From positions 49,773,363 through 49,837,362 of the forward strand of contig NC_089275.1 in the NCBI RefSeq assembly GCF_963678975.1: a DNA stretch of 64,000 nucleotides. The letters run 5' to 3'. Both the position numbers and the translations under genes were made by a program. This document shows positions 40,252 to 51,100 of the stretch, one piece after another; within the stretch, counting starts at the first letter, position 1, and every line of letters begins with the position of its first letter. This stretch comes from Dysidea avara (taxonomy: Eukaryota; Porifera; Demospongiae; Dictyoceratida; Dysideidae). The notes under the pieces were generated by a model, which had not been told where the DNA came from, did no database searches, and saw only the letters and a program-made list of their open reading frames with translations.

Positions 40252-41828
40252 AACTCAGTCAGCAAATATTCCACTAAATAAAAAATTGTATCAGCTAATT
40301 GGAAACATTGAGGGTCATACTGAAGGCTAGGTTACTGTAGGGAAAGAAATTTTTGTGGTATTACATTTTTTTTGTGGATTGCCAAAATGCAGAATTTTTA
40401 TGGAATATTATAGCAGTGTAGCCCCAAAAATTAGCCAAATTGCGGCTTTCGTTAAAGCATGAAATTTTGCACACAAATAGTACTCCTCATGACATGTATT
40501 TTCGTGAATCATACGTCCGCTAAATCCACGAATTTTCTATCCCACAAAAATTTCTTGCCCTTACAGTATACCTAACCAATGCTGCCTAGCCACAATGAAG
40601 CTATTGTAAGCTGGTCAAACCTCCATGATCCCGTACTGTATGTAATATCACTAGGATCACATGAGACAATTCACCTCCAAAAGGGTTCTCCTTAGGCCAC
40701 AGTAACACTTTAGCATATTCCACACAATGCTCAGGCAGTCTGGGGGTGTGGGCTATCGTACACAGGGGGTAGTTGACCTGAAGGAGGGGATAATCATGTG
40801 ATCCAGCCACACCCACTAACCTGTGGAGGATACAGGTCCAGAGTACAGTCAATACAAACTAATACTCCAGGAAGGATGACTCTAGCATTACCTTTGAAAC
40901 CTGTAATATTGGGGTACTGATAATTAGAGAACAAAGCCCACAATGGCAATAGTATGGGGGTAAGGGGGCTGTAGTTTGGATAAACAATTGGCCCGGGAAT
41001 AGTATAAAATTTACTAATTTTAAGTATTACATGCTACTCTGTACAATGACTACAAGCCTAAACAAGAACAGTAGTCTCAGCAAGCTCAGTTTTAAACATT
41101 GGACTATCTCACACCTGCAATACAACAGAACTTTTTTACTACAAAATATATTCACCAGGCTTCACACACAGCTTAATACACTACCAGTTTCAAGAGACAC
41201 AAGAGGTCATCATTACATCATCAACAATGACATCATCCTCACCCTCAGTGACCCCATCAATTAGTGGGATCACACTGGACACATCTAACTGTCCATCATC
41301 AGTATAGGTTAGTAGGCTGACCTGTAGTGGAGGAAGAGTAGACAATAGCATACGAGGGGACAATAGTGATTCTCTGTAAGGGATAAGTGATCTGTTGTGA
41401 AGGAGTTAAGTTATATTACTAACTGAATGGCAAAACTTGTAACTAATTGCTCTATTAGTAACTTGACTACTACTCCATTAATGAATCAGTGGAGGGAAAG
41501 TGAGATGTTATTTATAACCCTCTCTGGAAGGTACAATAGTGACCTGTTGTCAAGGAGATTAGGTTTATTGATGTACCGATTAGATATTTAGCCAATTATC
41601 CAATATTGAAATTTACAGAATGGCCAATACCAATAACTGATCTGATATTTGTGTTTACCAAAATTCCACGTGCCATTTCTAATTTTTTTGTCTTATTGTT
41701 ATGACAACAATAACATCAAGGTCAGTAAAATTAATCAGCTAAATAATCTGCTTATAATACCGATACTGTCCAATAAACTGATTTCCAATTATTTACTGAT
41801 TAATCAGTGAATCACTAGTTAGGTCATA

Positions 41829-42072
41829 TGTGACCAGGTTTGCGAAAAGGTACCTTTTCCACACATTTGACATACCAGCAAACGAAATGTCATAACTGTT
41901 GACTCCTTGCACTGATTGACTTTCTTTTTGTATCAAAATATAGCCAAATACTGTAGGCATACTCATGGAAAATTACAGATACGTGCTTGCAGTGATACAA
42001 AAGTTACAAAGTTTGAAAGTTGAAAAAATGGGTCAAATTTTATGTGTGAAAAAGGTACCTTATCCGGTCATA
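41829..42072. mobile_element. MITE, 244 bp, TA target site, same family as 9227-9477
   Basis: The ends are TGTGACCAGGTTTGCGAAAA and its imperfect complement ending CCGGTCATA, with TA on both sides. Unit 1 has the empty site at about 3945 (TAATATAACC). Inner copies of AAGGTACCTT near each end are also inverted. Confidence 0.85.
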
Positions 42073-42172
42073 TATTAAGTGCACAATACCCTATATGGAA
42101 GGAACACTAATGACAAAGTCAGGAGGTTAGTGTACGCTATTAGTGAGTGAGATCATCTTACACAGTAGCACA

Positions 42173-42660
42173 CAATGGCGGATCCAGGATGGGGCATTTG
42201 GGGCAAATGCCCCCCCCCCCCCCTCCTCCTCACCCGAGTTGAGGAACCATATTTCTGATTAAAATACTAAACTTTATGTCAGACCAAGATCAGCTTATAA
42301 ATTCACGAAAATGTGCACATTTTACTAGCATTTATTACAAATTCACCTGAAACCAAAGCGAATCAAAGCCTAAGTAATTATGAAAATGACACCCAGCACA
42401 TTTGTGCGTACTAAGCGCCTCTAAAAATAATTATCGTGTTGCTGTTGTTTAAGACATTCAGAGCCTTGAAACAGCTTTTAAGACTTCACAACCATCTGCA
42501 AAGGCCAAAATAGCAAAAATCAACGGTGAGATACTACTAAGAGGTGTATTATTTGCTGCTTCAAAAATGCACAACTAACAAGAGAATCTGGGTCTCCCCA
42601 ACCACCTACAACTCGGCCTGTTTGTGCCCCTCCCCTTGCCAGGTCCTGGATCCGCCCCTG
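42173..42660. mobile_element. MITE, 488 bp, TSD GCACA
   Basis: The termini CAATGGCGGATCCAGGA and TCCTGGATCCGCCCCTG are inverted repeats. GCACA is duplicated at 42168-42172 and 42661-42665. Unit 1 has the uninterrupted site (AGTAGCACATGTTG, about 2796-2809). A run of C residues follows the left end. Confidence 0.88.
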
Positions 42661-42833
42661 GCACATGTTGTACTGGCTGAGTAGTAGTAGTAGTATGAGA
42701 TAGTGTGGGCTAGTGGAGTATCATCAGGTAATGGACTACATCTTGTTACTGCTAGTAACATGATATAGTGGTTGTAGTGTAGTACTAGATGAATTGTTAT
42801 GTGCTGTACCATTTTGTTTACTTCATACACTTG

Positions 42834-43480
42834 TAGAGGTGTACCGATAATCGGATCGGCTAAAATATCGGCCATCGATATGGCATTTTTTACCAATATC
42901 GGTATCGGTACAGAACAGTAGGAGGACCGATATCGCTACCGATATTTAGACAGTAGCAATAGTTTGTACATAAGCGGATTATGCATTGGTTTTCCATATG
43001 GCTGTTTAGTGCCAGTGGCTTATTACTCTCTCTGAAACAAACGCTACGCTACGAGAAGCCATATAAATACACGCGATTGTAGTGTTTGTTGCTGAAAAGC
43101 TTATCACGGTCTTTACAAATGAAGCAGCTATAGAGTATCTTGCAATAAAAGAAGGGTCACAGGATAACCAAGGAAACTTGCTGTACCAGCTTTCTCACAA
43201 GCCATTAGAATGCAGGATAATGCAGAAATATCCGTTTAAGGCTTCATGGGAGTATACATAAAAATATCTGTGGGTGCCTAATTGTCTGGATTGCACAATA
43301 GAAACCCAAGCTGTATACCATCACAGGCAGAGTATGGCATGCACATGTTGTATATAGTAGGTAAATGTACACTTTTAACTATAATACAAATATCGGATCG
43401 GCTATCGGTTATTGGCTTCTTCTGGTGGCATCAATATCGGATATCGGTACATGCCAAAACCTCATATCGGTACACCTCTA
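42834..43480. mobile_element. hAT-type MITE, 647 bp, TSD TACACTTG
   Basis: The ends TAGAGGTGTACCGATA and TATCGGTACACCTCTA are perfect 16-bp inverted repeats, flanked by TACACTTG (42826-42833 and 43481-43488). Unit 1 has the empty site near 8298-8310. Several ATCGG-rich subterminal repeats occur inside, as expected for transposase-binding regions. Confidence 0.93.
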
Positions 43481-43782
43481 TACACTTGTATCACTGAAAG
43501 TTGGTCATTCCTAGTAACCTCCTCATGTCCCAGAACCCTAACAATCAGCCACTCCAATAACTTTCCTAGGAAGCAAATCCATACTTCTTGTTTCAACACC
43601 AGCCAGCTTCACGTAGTTCTGACCTCTGCCAATCCTGGTACAATGGTTTGTGAAGTTGTATTGTATTGTATTGTAGTGGGACTGGGTTCCATCAGTAGCA
43701 TTTGAGCTAGGAACAGGTCACCATAACTAATAAAGGACTCTCTCAAACTACTCATTACACACTGGGGGTTGTTGTAACACAA

Positions 43783-43822
43783 CACACACACGCGTGCGCA
43801 CGCACACACACACACACACACA
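43783..43822. repeat. CA microsatellite
   Basis: CA run with CGCGTGCGCACGC interruption, counterpart of 8578-8622. Confidence 0.85.
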
Positions 43823-45176
43823 TGTAGTTTGATGTTCAAACAATTGGAATAATTCTTTTCAACCAGGTGAGAACCAAAAATCAATGTTTGCCAAATTTGC
43901 CTCATTACTTATCATCCTAACAGCAGTTACTTCCTGTGTAACGTGACTAGGGGCTACACCCACCATGTGGTTAACTAGTTCAACAGATCATTGACTGCTT
44001 GGTGTTGGGTTGGTGGCCATGTTGCTAGGTAACATGTAATGTTGCTGATTTAGCAAAACTTCTGCAAACAGTTGTGACCTTCTTGCGGAGTTGTTACAAG
44101 TGCTCCTTCATTATCATATCTGATCATTGTGTGGCAGGTTGTGGTTGTATATAACCTACTGATAACTGGTGATGTAATACCTCTTGTGGGTAAGGTGTGT
44201 ATCCTGTTACTTCAATAGCTGATTTAGCAGAAAAATCCATGACATGTAAACAAGTAAAATGTTTTTCATGTTGCTTGCACATTGCACAGCAATTATTATA
44301 AACTTACCCATACTAACAAGTTATCATCTTGATATGGTTTGACATGTTAATATTAGGGAATTATTGGCAAATACAGTACATCAATATTATCCCTTACATC
44401 ATGATATAATACTTCATAATAGCGGCATGTACCAGTGAGGTATTCAAGATGGCTACTAGCTGTAGTCCACCCCTCAGCAATTACATGGTGTTCAATGATA
44501 CTGACAGAGTGTATACTTATATAGCTTTGAGGCTGAGAAGAGGGTGAGCAACATTTAGAACAATAGCTACTGGTTGTCATCGGTTACCAACACTAGGAGG
44601 ATTGTCCAACATGTTCCATCAAACCAGTTACCATGACGTTCCATGAGGATGCCACCCTACAAGACTTGTATGATCACCTGATCCAAACCTTGTAAGGATT
44701 CTAATTGTCACCTGTCATTGTGCAATGTGTTAATTAGTCAGAAGTCTCCATCATTGACAACGGTTGTCAATGGCAACAACCAAACACTTTACATGCCAAA
44801 TGTGCCATCCATTGAACAAGTTACCAAGAAGAACCTGAAGGAGAAATTGACAGGTGGGCATCTATAAGAAGTGTGGTTGGTTTCTATAGTAACATGTTAC
44901 AGTGCTTGGTATCCAAGACAACCATGAAATCGTGGTAGCTGATCCAACTTCACTCAAACAAGTATAATTAGACTTACTTTTGATATGAGTTAGTAGTATT
45001 TCACGTTTTCACTGAATGTCGTGATGAATTGTACTTATTTATCATTACTTCGTGTATTTCATGATTTTAATTTGAAATAACTTTCGTAATTACAATGATT
45101 TCACTAATTAATGTATCCCTCTCGAATTACCATCAATCTTCGCTGCATTCTTCGTTGTGCGGTTCCACGAAGACAC

Positions 45177-48100
45177 ATGGTACTGGATTTAGAACTATTC
45201 CGCGCTGACAAGGGCGGCGATCCGGATAAGATCAGGGAAAATCAGCGCAAGAGGTTTAAAGATGTGACTTATGTGGATAAAGTTGTCGAGGCAGATACTA
45301 AGTGGAGAAAACGTGAGCTAGTTACTTTGTGTGGTGTGTAAACAGGAAACTTTCTTAACGGACACGTGTCTAAGTTTATAGACCCATTTAGGCTAGGCCT
45401 GCACAAAGGGGCTTATTAAAGACACCTATTTGTTCCTCCAATCAAGGTGTTATTTCTCCAATAGCCACTGTACTATACAGGCATTGTCAATGTTGACTTT
45501 TGATTGAAATTTTGCAATAAGGTTCATACTGTCATGTCCACCCCCATATAGTAAGGTTCATATTGTCATGTACACCCCCATATAGTGAGGTTCATATTTT
45601 CATGTACACCCCCATATAGTGAGGTTCATATTGTCATGTACACCCCCATATAGTAAGGTTCATATTGTCATGTACACCCCATATAGTGAGGTTCATATTG
45701 TCATGTACACCCCCATATAGTGAGGTTCATATTGTCATGTACACCCCCATATAGTGAGGTTCATATTGTCATGTACACCCCCATATAGTGAGGTTCATAC
45801 TGTCATGTCCACCCCCATATAGTGAGGTTCATATTGTCATGTACACCCCCATATAGTAAGGTTCATATTGTCATGTACACCCCTATATAGTGAGGTTCCA
45901 AGCGGACAACTGGAACAAGCTACGAAGAATATGCAGTAAAGAGATCGGGGTCAGGATGAAGGTGATGTCCTCTGTATTGTGTGCAGCTCTCATGGACACT
46001 GAATTATATCTCCATATTTTTGCTACAATGAAGAGGTTACCCTATTTCAGATGTATGGAGTGTTGGGACCAAATAAAAATCTTGGTCCATATTATGGAGG
46101 TGTATTCTATTAATTTGGAGAGTTCATTCAGCGGGTTATATTATGTGCCATGTCCAAATTTTGTGAATCAAAGTTTAACTCACAAAAATCCCTGCTGGCA
46201 GGCTATATTTCGAGTGTGGAGAGTTTTGCCTGAGCCATCTGTGTTTTTAACTTTGCCATAGTATCCAAACAGATATGTAGAAATTGTTCATGTCTCACAG
46301 ATTATACTGGAGGTTATATTAGCTGTTTAGCAGAAATTTTGACTTCACAACACAATAACCCTCTGTATGATACAAGAGCTGCTCTAATATATCTTGTTAA
46401 CACTACTTCAAACAGAACAAGGAACCAGTTGGAGATGATGACACTGTCCCTAGTGAGATAGTTGATAAGTTGGAGTCCTTAACAGCAGATGATTTGAAGG
46501 TAATCATGGTGATGGTGTTCATCCATTGATCTGATTGGCTACATTAGGGGTTGACAGTGACCCAGATAAAGAAGGTGGTGTTAATGATAGAAGCAGCTGA
46601 TGAGAAGTGTACTGAGGAGCGTAAACAAACTGAAGCCACAAGAATACAAAACTTAGCAATGATCGGTAATCTGCTACACCCCAGTGTACCCATATCAAAT
46701 GATGAGGTGTGTGTGCCTGTGTCTGCTTGTGTGTATGTGTAATATGTGGAGATATGAATGATGGTAGATAGCTGTAGGGGGAAATCCCTACTTTGGCATG
46801 TTTATATTATTACTGGAACTCTACAAGTACGCCGCAACTAGTTGTTGGAACTATTATGTGTGACAGACAGACTGATGTGGAGAAGCAACAACAAGTACTC
46901 ATTGTATGTAATGCTCTAATAGAACAGTCACTAGTCCAGTAGTAGGGATTATGGAGGTTAGGGCTTCCTTGTTCAATAATATCACCTAAAAACCAACTGA
47001 AGTAGAGTGGTGACTTAACATTTAAGTTATTGATAATTGGGCGTGTGTTTAGTTGTGTGACTAATGTATCAGGCTCCTTTGATGTTGTATGTGACAGTAA
47101 TGAATTGTGTTATTGAAAAGAAGAAAAACACAAACACAAGGAATTTTACCAGTAAATTCCTCACATTTGTCTGTAGTGGTTTATTGTCTTGCTAACTAAA
47201 CGCAAAAGCTGTCACTAACGGCGTGTGTCATTATTAGTTGGGATAGTGGGTCTACCCAGGTATGTAATAACCACTCTGTGTGTCACCATTACCCTCTTTA
47301 TGTGTCATGCCATTACCCCTTTGTGTGTCACATTACCTCATGTCTGTCACGCCATTACCGCTCTGTGTGTCATCATAGGACACAGGTAACAAAGAGGAAC
47401 GCACATGGGGAGACTGTGTTACCAAGCGACAATACTCACATATTGACCTCATTCATATGGTCGATGGGGTGGATACTCAACGAGCCACTGTTACCGCTGG
47501 CAACCGATGTTATTACCTCAAGGGTAAGTAATGGTGTGCACTAATAAGAGATTACCATATAGAGGGAAACTTTGGCGATTAGCAAGCTAAATTATACTTG
47601 GCAAAATACACTTTGGAGAATTCAAGCTTAATCTGTAGCTATAAAAATGTTAATGTGAGGTGCTACTAGTAATTGGTGGGTTTAGCATTGGCAAATTTGT
47701 AGCAGTCTTCCCTCACCAAAGTTTCCCTCGCGTGTTATTGTGTACAGTGTGTGTGTGCGTGATATTCTCATGAAATTTGAGTGACAATATTTCATATATT
47801 TCTACAAATAGTTACTACCTGCATAACTGGCAGTGAACTACCGTAGATCGGGAAATTTCCGTGTTAAAATAAAATCAAATGTAGTGATATTATACAAAAT
47901 TAAATCACACGAAGTGTAAGCTTACAAGTTAGCAATCATAATTGATCATAATTGAGTACAATTAACTACATTTGTAATATATGCCCCCAGGTAGTGTGTT
48001 TTTAGTATATATTCCTTTAAGGTTACGGGTTAGGCGCTTAATAATAGGTTATTATTTTTCGATGTGCAATAATGGTTGGGGCAATATTGGCAGAAACTCA

Positions 48101-51100
48101 AGCAGGTGTTAGTGAGAAGGTTGTTAACTTTAAAATAGCCACGTGATAATAGCGGAGTAATCATACAAAGTGAGTGTTAATAATTTACTGCAGAAGGTAG
48201 TCAAGTGTAAAATTAAGTCCCTGCAATATGGTTGAACCAGCCTTTAGCGCTACTGCTTAATGTGGTTATTATTCATCAAAAATAGCAGCTTCCAGCCAAT
48301 TAGTACAAATTTTTTATGGCAGTGTCAATGGGTGGTTATATTATCTAGGTCCTGTCGTGGAGACTTTGTGGGAAAACTGACTAGAGGCTGGTTAATTATC
48401 GTATCTTTCAAGGATAATGGCAATTAGTTCTGCTACGGAAATACCGCGAGTGCACTACAGTGCTGTTACAATCGGATAACAACTCAATTCGTTCGTGAGG
48501 ACCTAGAAATCACTAAGTAATAGCTTATTAATGCTAAATATCATGGTGTGGCTTCCCATGAAACCTGGTTTTTGATGAATAGCAACTCAACAGTTTTGCT
48601 GTTTAGTGCCTGCATTTCTGTACAAGTGCATCTCTTGTTGAGTGTATCACCGCTTTTGGTATTTCTTGTGCGTTAGTATACCATGTTATTTTAGTGTGTT
48701 CTTCTGTGCAAAACGGTTAAAACAGAACTATAAGCAAAACGCCTACAAATTATTTACTGGGTAACCCGTAACCTTAAGATTGGAACACAAGCTATAGCCT
48801 CATGAGCCTGGACACGTGAGACTAAGCACAAGCCAGGACTGCTGCTATAGTATGTTCACGTTGAGCTGAATCCTGAAAAATGGCTAAAAATTAAAAGTGG
48901 ATTTTTTCTCAACAGAGTTAACATTTCAGCCAACCAGATGATTATTGGTAACAGCAAAGGTGTCAACAATAGACACGTACAGTTTGGCTCCATTACAAGT
49001 TCGGGAAAGGGCTGTAATGGACACTGTACTTATATGGCTTCCCATAGGAAATGTATTGTGAAAATTTTGATTGACCGTAAATATTATGTCTAACATTTGA
49101 ACAACAAGATTTTGAAATATTTTTAGGTCAAGCAGTACTACAAATGAGCCAAATTTCAAGATCGTGTGTAATTGCATCATCCATGAGTTATTAAATGTTT
49201 TTGAGGGTTCAGCTCAACGTGAACATACTATAGCTGTAGTATACGTAGCTACACCTGCACCACTATAGCTAGCTATTGTGTTTTGGAAGCAGTGAAGATT
49301 AGCACACAATGTGCCCTTCTGCAAATAGTGATTGACAGTGAGGTGGACAAAGAATCGTTCTGGAGTTTGCTCGTGGCTCAGTATTCTTTTACTTTGCAGG
49401 AACTAGCTATAAAGGATTGGTCTACACATGACACCAACATAGCTATAACTAGGGACTTTCCCAGGGACTTCTCAAAATATGCTTGTGTGTATGTGACATC
49501 ACGAATAATAATCGTGCATCTGTGGCTCAATAAGGTCTCTATACTGTATGTAGACTATGTAGTTAGCATGCAATAGCTGCAACTGGTAGCATTAATCTTC
49601 TGGTTAATTTGTATTACGCTCCATTTACTCAAGGCTCCACTGCTGATTTTAGCTGGTGGTTGCCAGTTTACCTAAGGAGAAAATAGTATGAAATACAAGA
49701 GACTGTACGTGTTATATACTTTTGTAGGTGTAGTGTGTAAGTTCGCTAAAGTAATTATGCACATCCATAAATTTCCACATTAAAATATTTTCGTATGCAC
49801 TTTTTGAAATTAAAACACTTCGGATTTTAATCATACGGCAATTTTATAACCCGAAAATTTCCCAATCTATGGTATATGAAAGTAGTTTGTTAATAGAAGA
49901 TGTTACTCTGTGCACAAATAATACTGTACGCTGTATATACTGTAGTGCCTATCTTATAATCCAACTGTATTAAAATTGACAAATAAATCTACGATCCCTA
50001 TTGTCTATAACCTATCCAACTTCTAAGAAAGTTCAAGTCCCACTCTGCCACGAGGATGCTTCCAGCTCACATGACTCTCTCCTCTCTCTCTCCGGATTCT
50101 ACAACTCCCTCCTCCTTCAAAGCTGAGCCCTCCAGGTGATGAATCCTCACAGATTTTTTAACTACTCATCCACTCCCGGTAGTAGCATTAGAGCGATGAC
50201 TCCAAATCTGAAACTGTTTCACCCTGCTGTACCAGCTCCTGAAGCTGTTTCCTCCGTACTTGTCTCCTCTTAAGAAGTTTCCCTGTGTGACCAATCCATG
50301 GGACAGCTTTGCACATTTCAGAACTACACTTAGACAAGCACTGCTGTGAAATATTCAGATGTTCAGCATCTTCATCTCCCTCCAATACTATAACTGCATT
50401 GGTTGATGTAAGGGATCGAACAACAAAAAGGATCCCTTAAAGGCTTGGTCCAAACAGAATCTGGTTTCCACCTTCAATATTAATAAATCTCCAACCTTCA
50501 ACGTATGCTTCTTGGCTAGTTCCTTAACAAGTCCTTTCCCAAATTCTGTCTCCATCACGGTAACTAGCTTGTGGTACACTACAGGTGGTCCCTACCATAC
50601 ACAAGGTAAAGTGATGACTCACCTGATGAGGTGTATGGTGTAATGTGGTAAGTGAATAGAATAGGACCAAGTAGCTTGTCCCAATCTTTCCACCCTTAGT
50701 GACCAACTTACATAACATCTACTTCAGAGTCCTGTTGAAGCATCAATGAGGCCATTGGTTTGAAGGTGGCCTCTTGATGTTGGTAGCTGGTCTACTGGGC
50801 TGTCTCCTGTAGAAGTTCAACAGGAACTCAGTTGCTCTGTAATGAATATTTCCTCTTGGAACACCATGTTTCCAAATTAAATCTAAGAAACACTCTGCAA
50901 CTGTCTCCGCCCTTTGGTTTGCCACAGCATAGACCACTGGCCACTTGCTTACGTAATCCTGAAAATCAGGACATACCGATTTCCAGATGAACTCCTACAC
51001 ACTTGAGCACACTTCCAACTGGGATACTGACCAATGGCGGCCTTCCTCTGAATCCTTGTCCTTTGACAGAAGTACAGACACACGAAGCACGATATCTGTC

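Larger units (their letters stand above)
38849..42128 (-). repeat. Block inverted relative to unit 1 (3875-8262)
   Basis: AGGTCAGTTCCTAACATATA at about 38849 is the reverse complement of about 8243-8262, and similarity then runs backwards to about 3875 (GGTTAGTGTAC near 42126). The unit 1 stretch 3650-3874, including UBA3 exon 3766-3830, is absent. Just to the right, 42131-42800 matches 2763-2940 in direct orientation, and 42801 onward matches 8265 onward. Unit 2 thus has the order left flank, 2948-3650, inverted 3875-8262, 2763-2940, right flank. Confidence 0.88.
39527..44967. pseudogene. UBA3 pseudogene with inverted middle exons
   Basis: Four middle exons lie on the minus strand: 41243-41321, 40821-40900, 40675-40777 and 39527-39694. 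The four last exons lie on the plus strand: 44423-44543, 44597-44691, 44738-44853 and 44903-44967. Exon lengths of the inverted set equal those of the intact gene (79, 80, 103 and 168 bp) and their splice sites survive. The exon for [10 protein letters not shown] is missing. The exon at 44423 has a 2-bp TA insertion (frameshift), the next-but-one has a 3-bp deletion, and the last exon ends early at TAA. Substitutions such as VTYRLTQ to VTCRLTQ fit loss of constraint. No normal UBA3 mRNA can be made from this arrangement. Confidence 0.92.
47839..49874. mobile_element. Non-autonomous DNA element of about 2 kb with two elements nested inside
   Basis: TACCGTAGATCGGGAAATTT at the left matches, inverted, AAATTTCCCAATCTATGGTA at the right. 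Two complete smaller elements (48021-48773 and 48848-49230) lie within it, which explains its length. The end sequence also occurs near 52951 and, weaker, near 31589 (ACTGTAGATCG.. and ACTGTAGGTTGG..). No transposase was recognised; a 97-codon frame at 49283-49576 has no family resemblance I can name. Confidence 0.7.

Noticed and set aside
49283-49576. 97-codon open frame in the nested DNA element
   Set aside because: No recognisable motif or homologous frame in unit 1, and it lies inside a non-autonomous element. It is probably a chance ORF.
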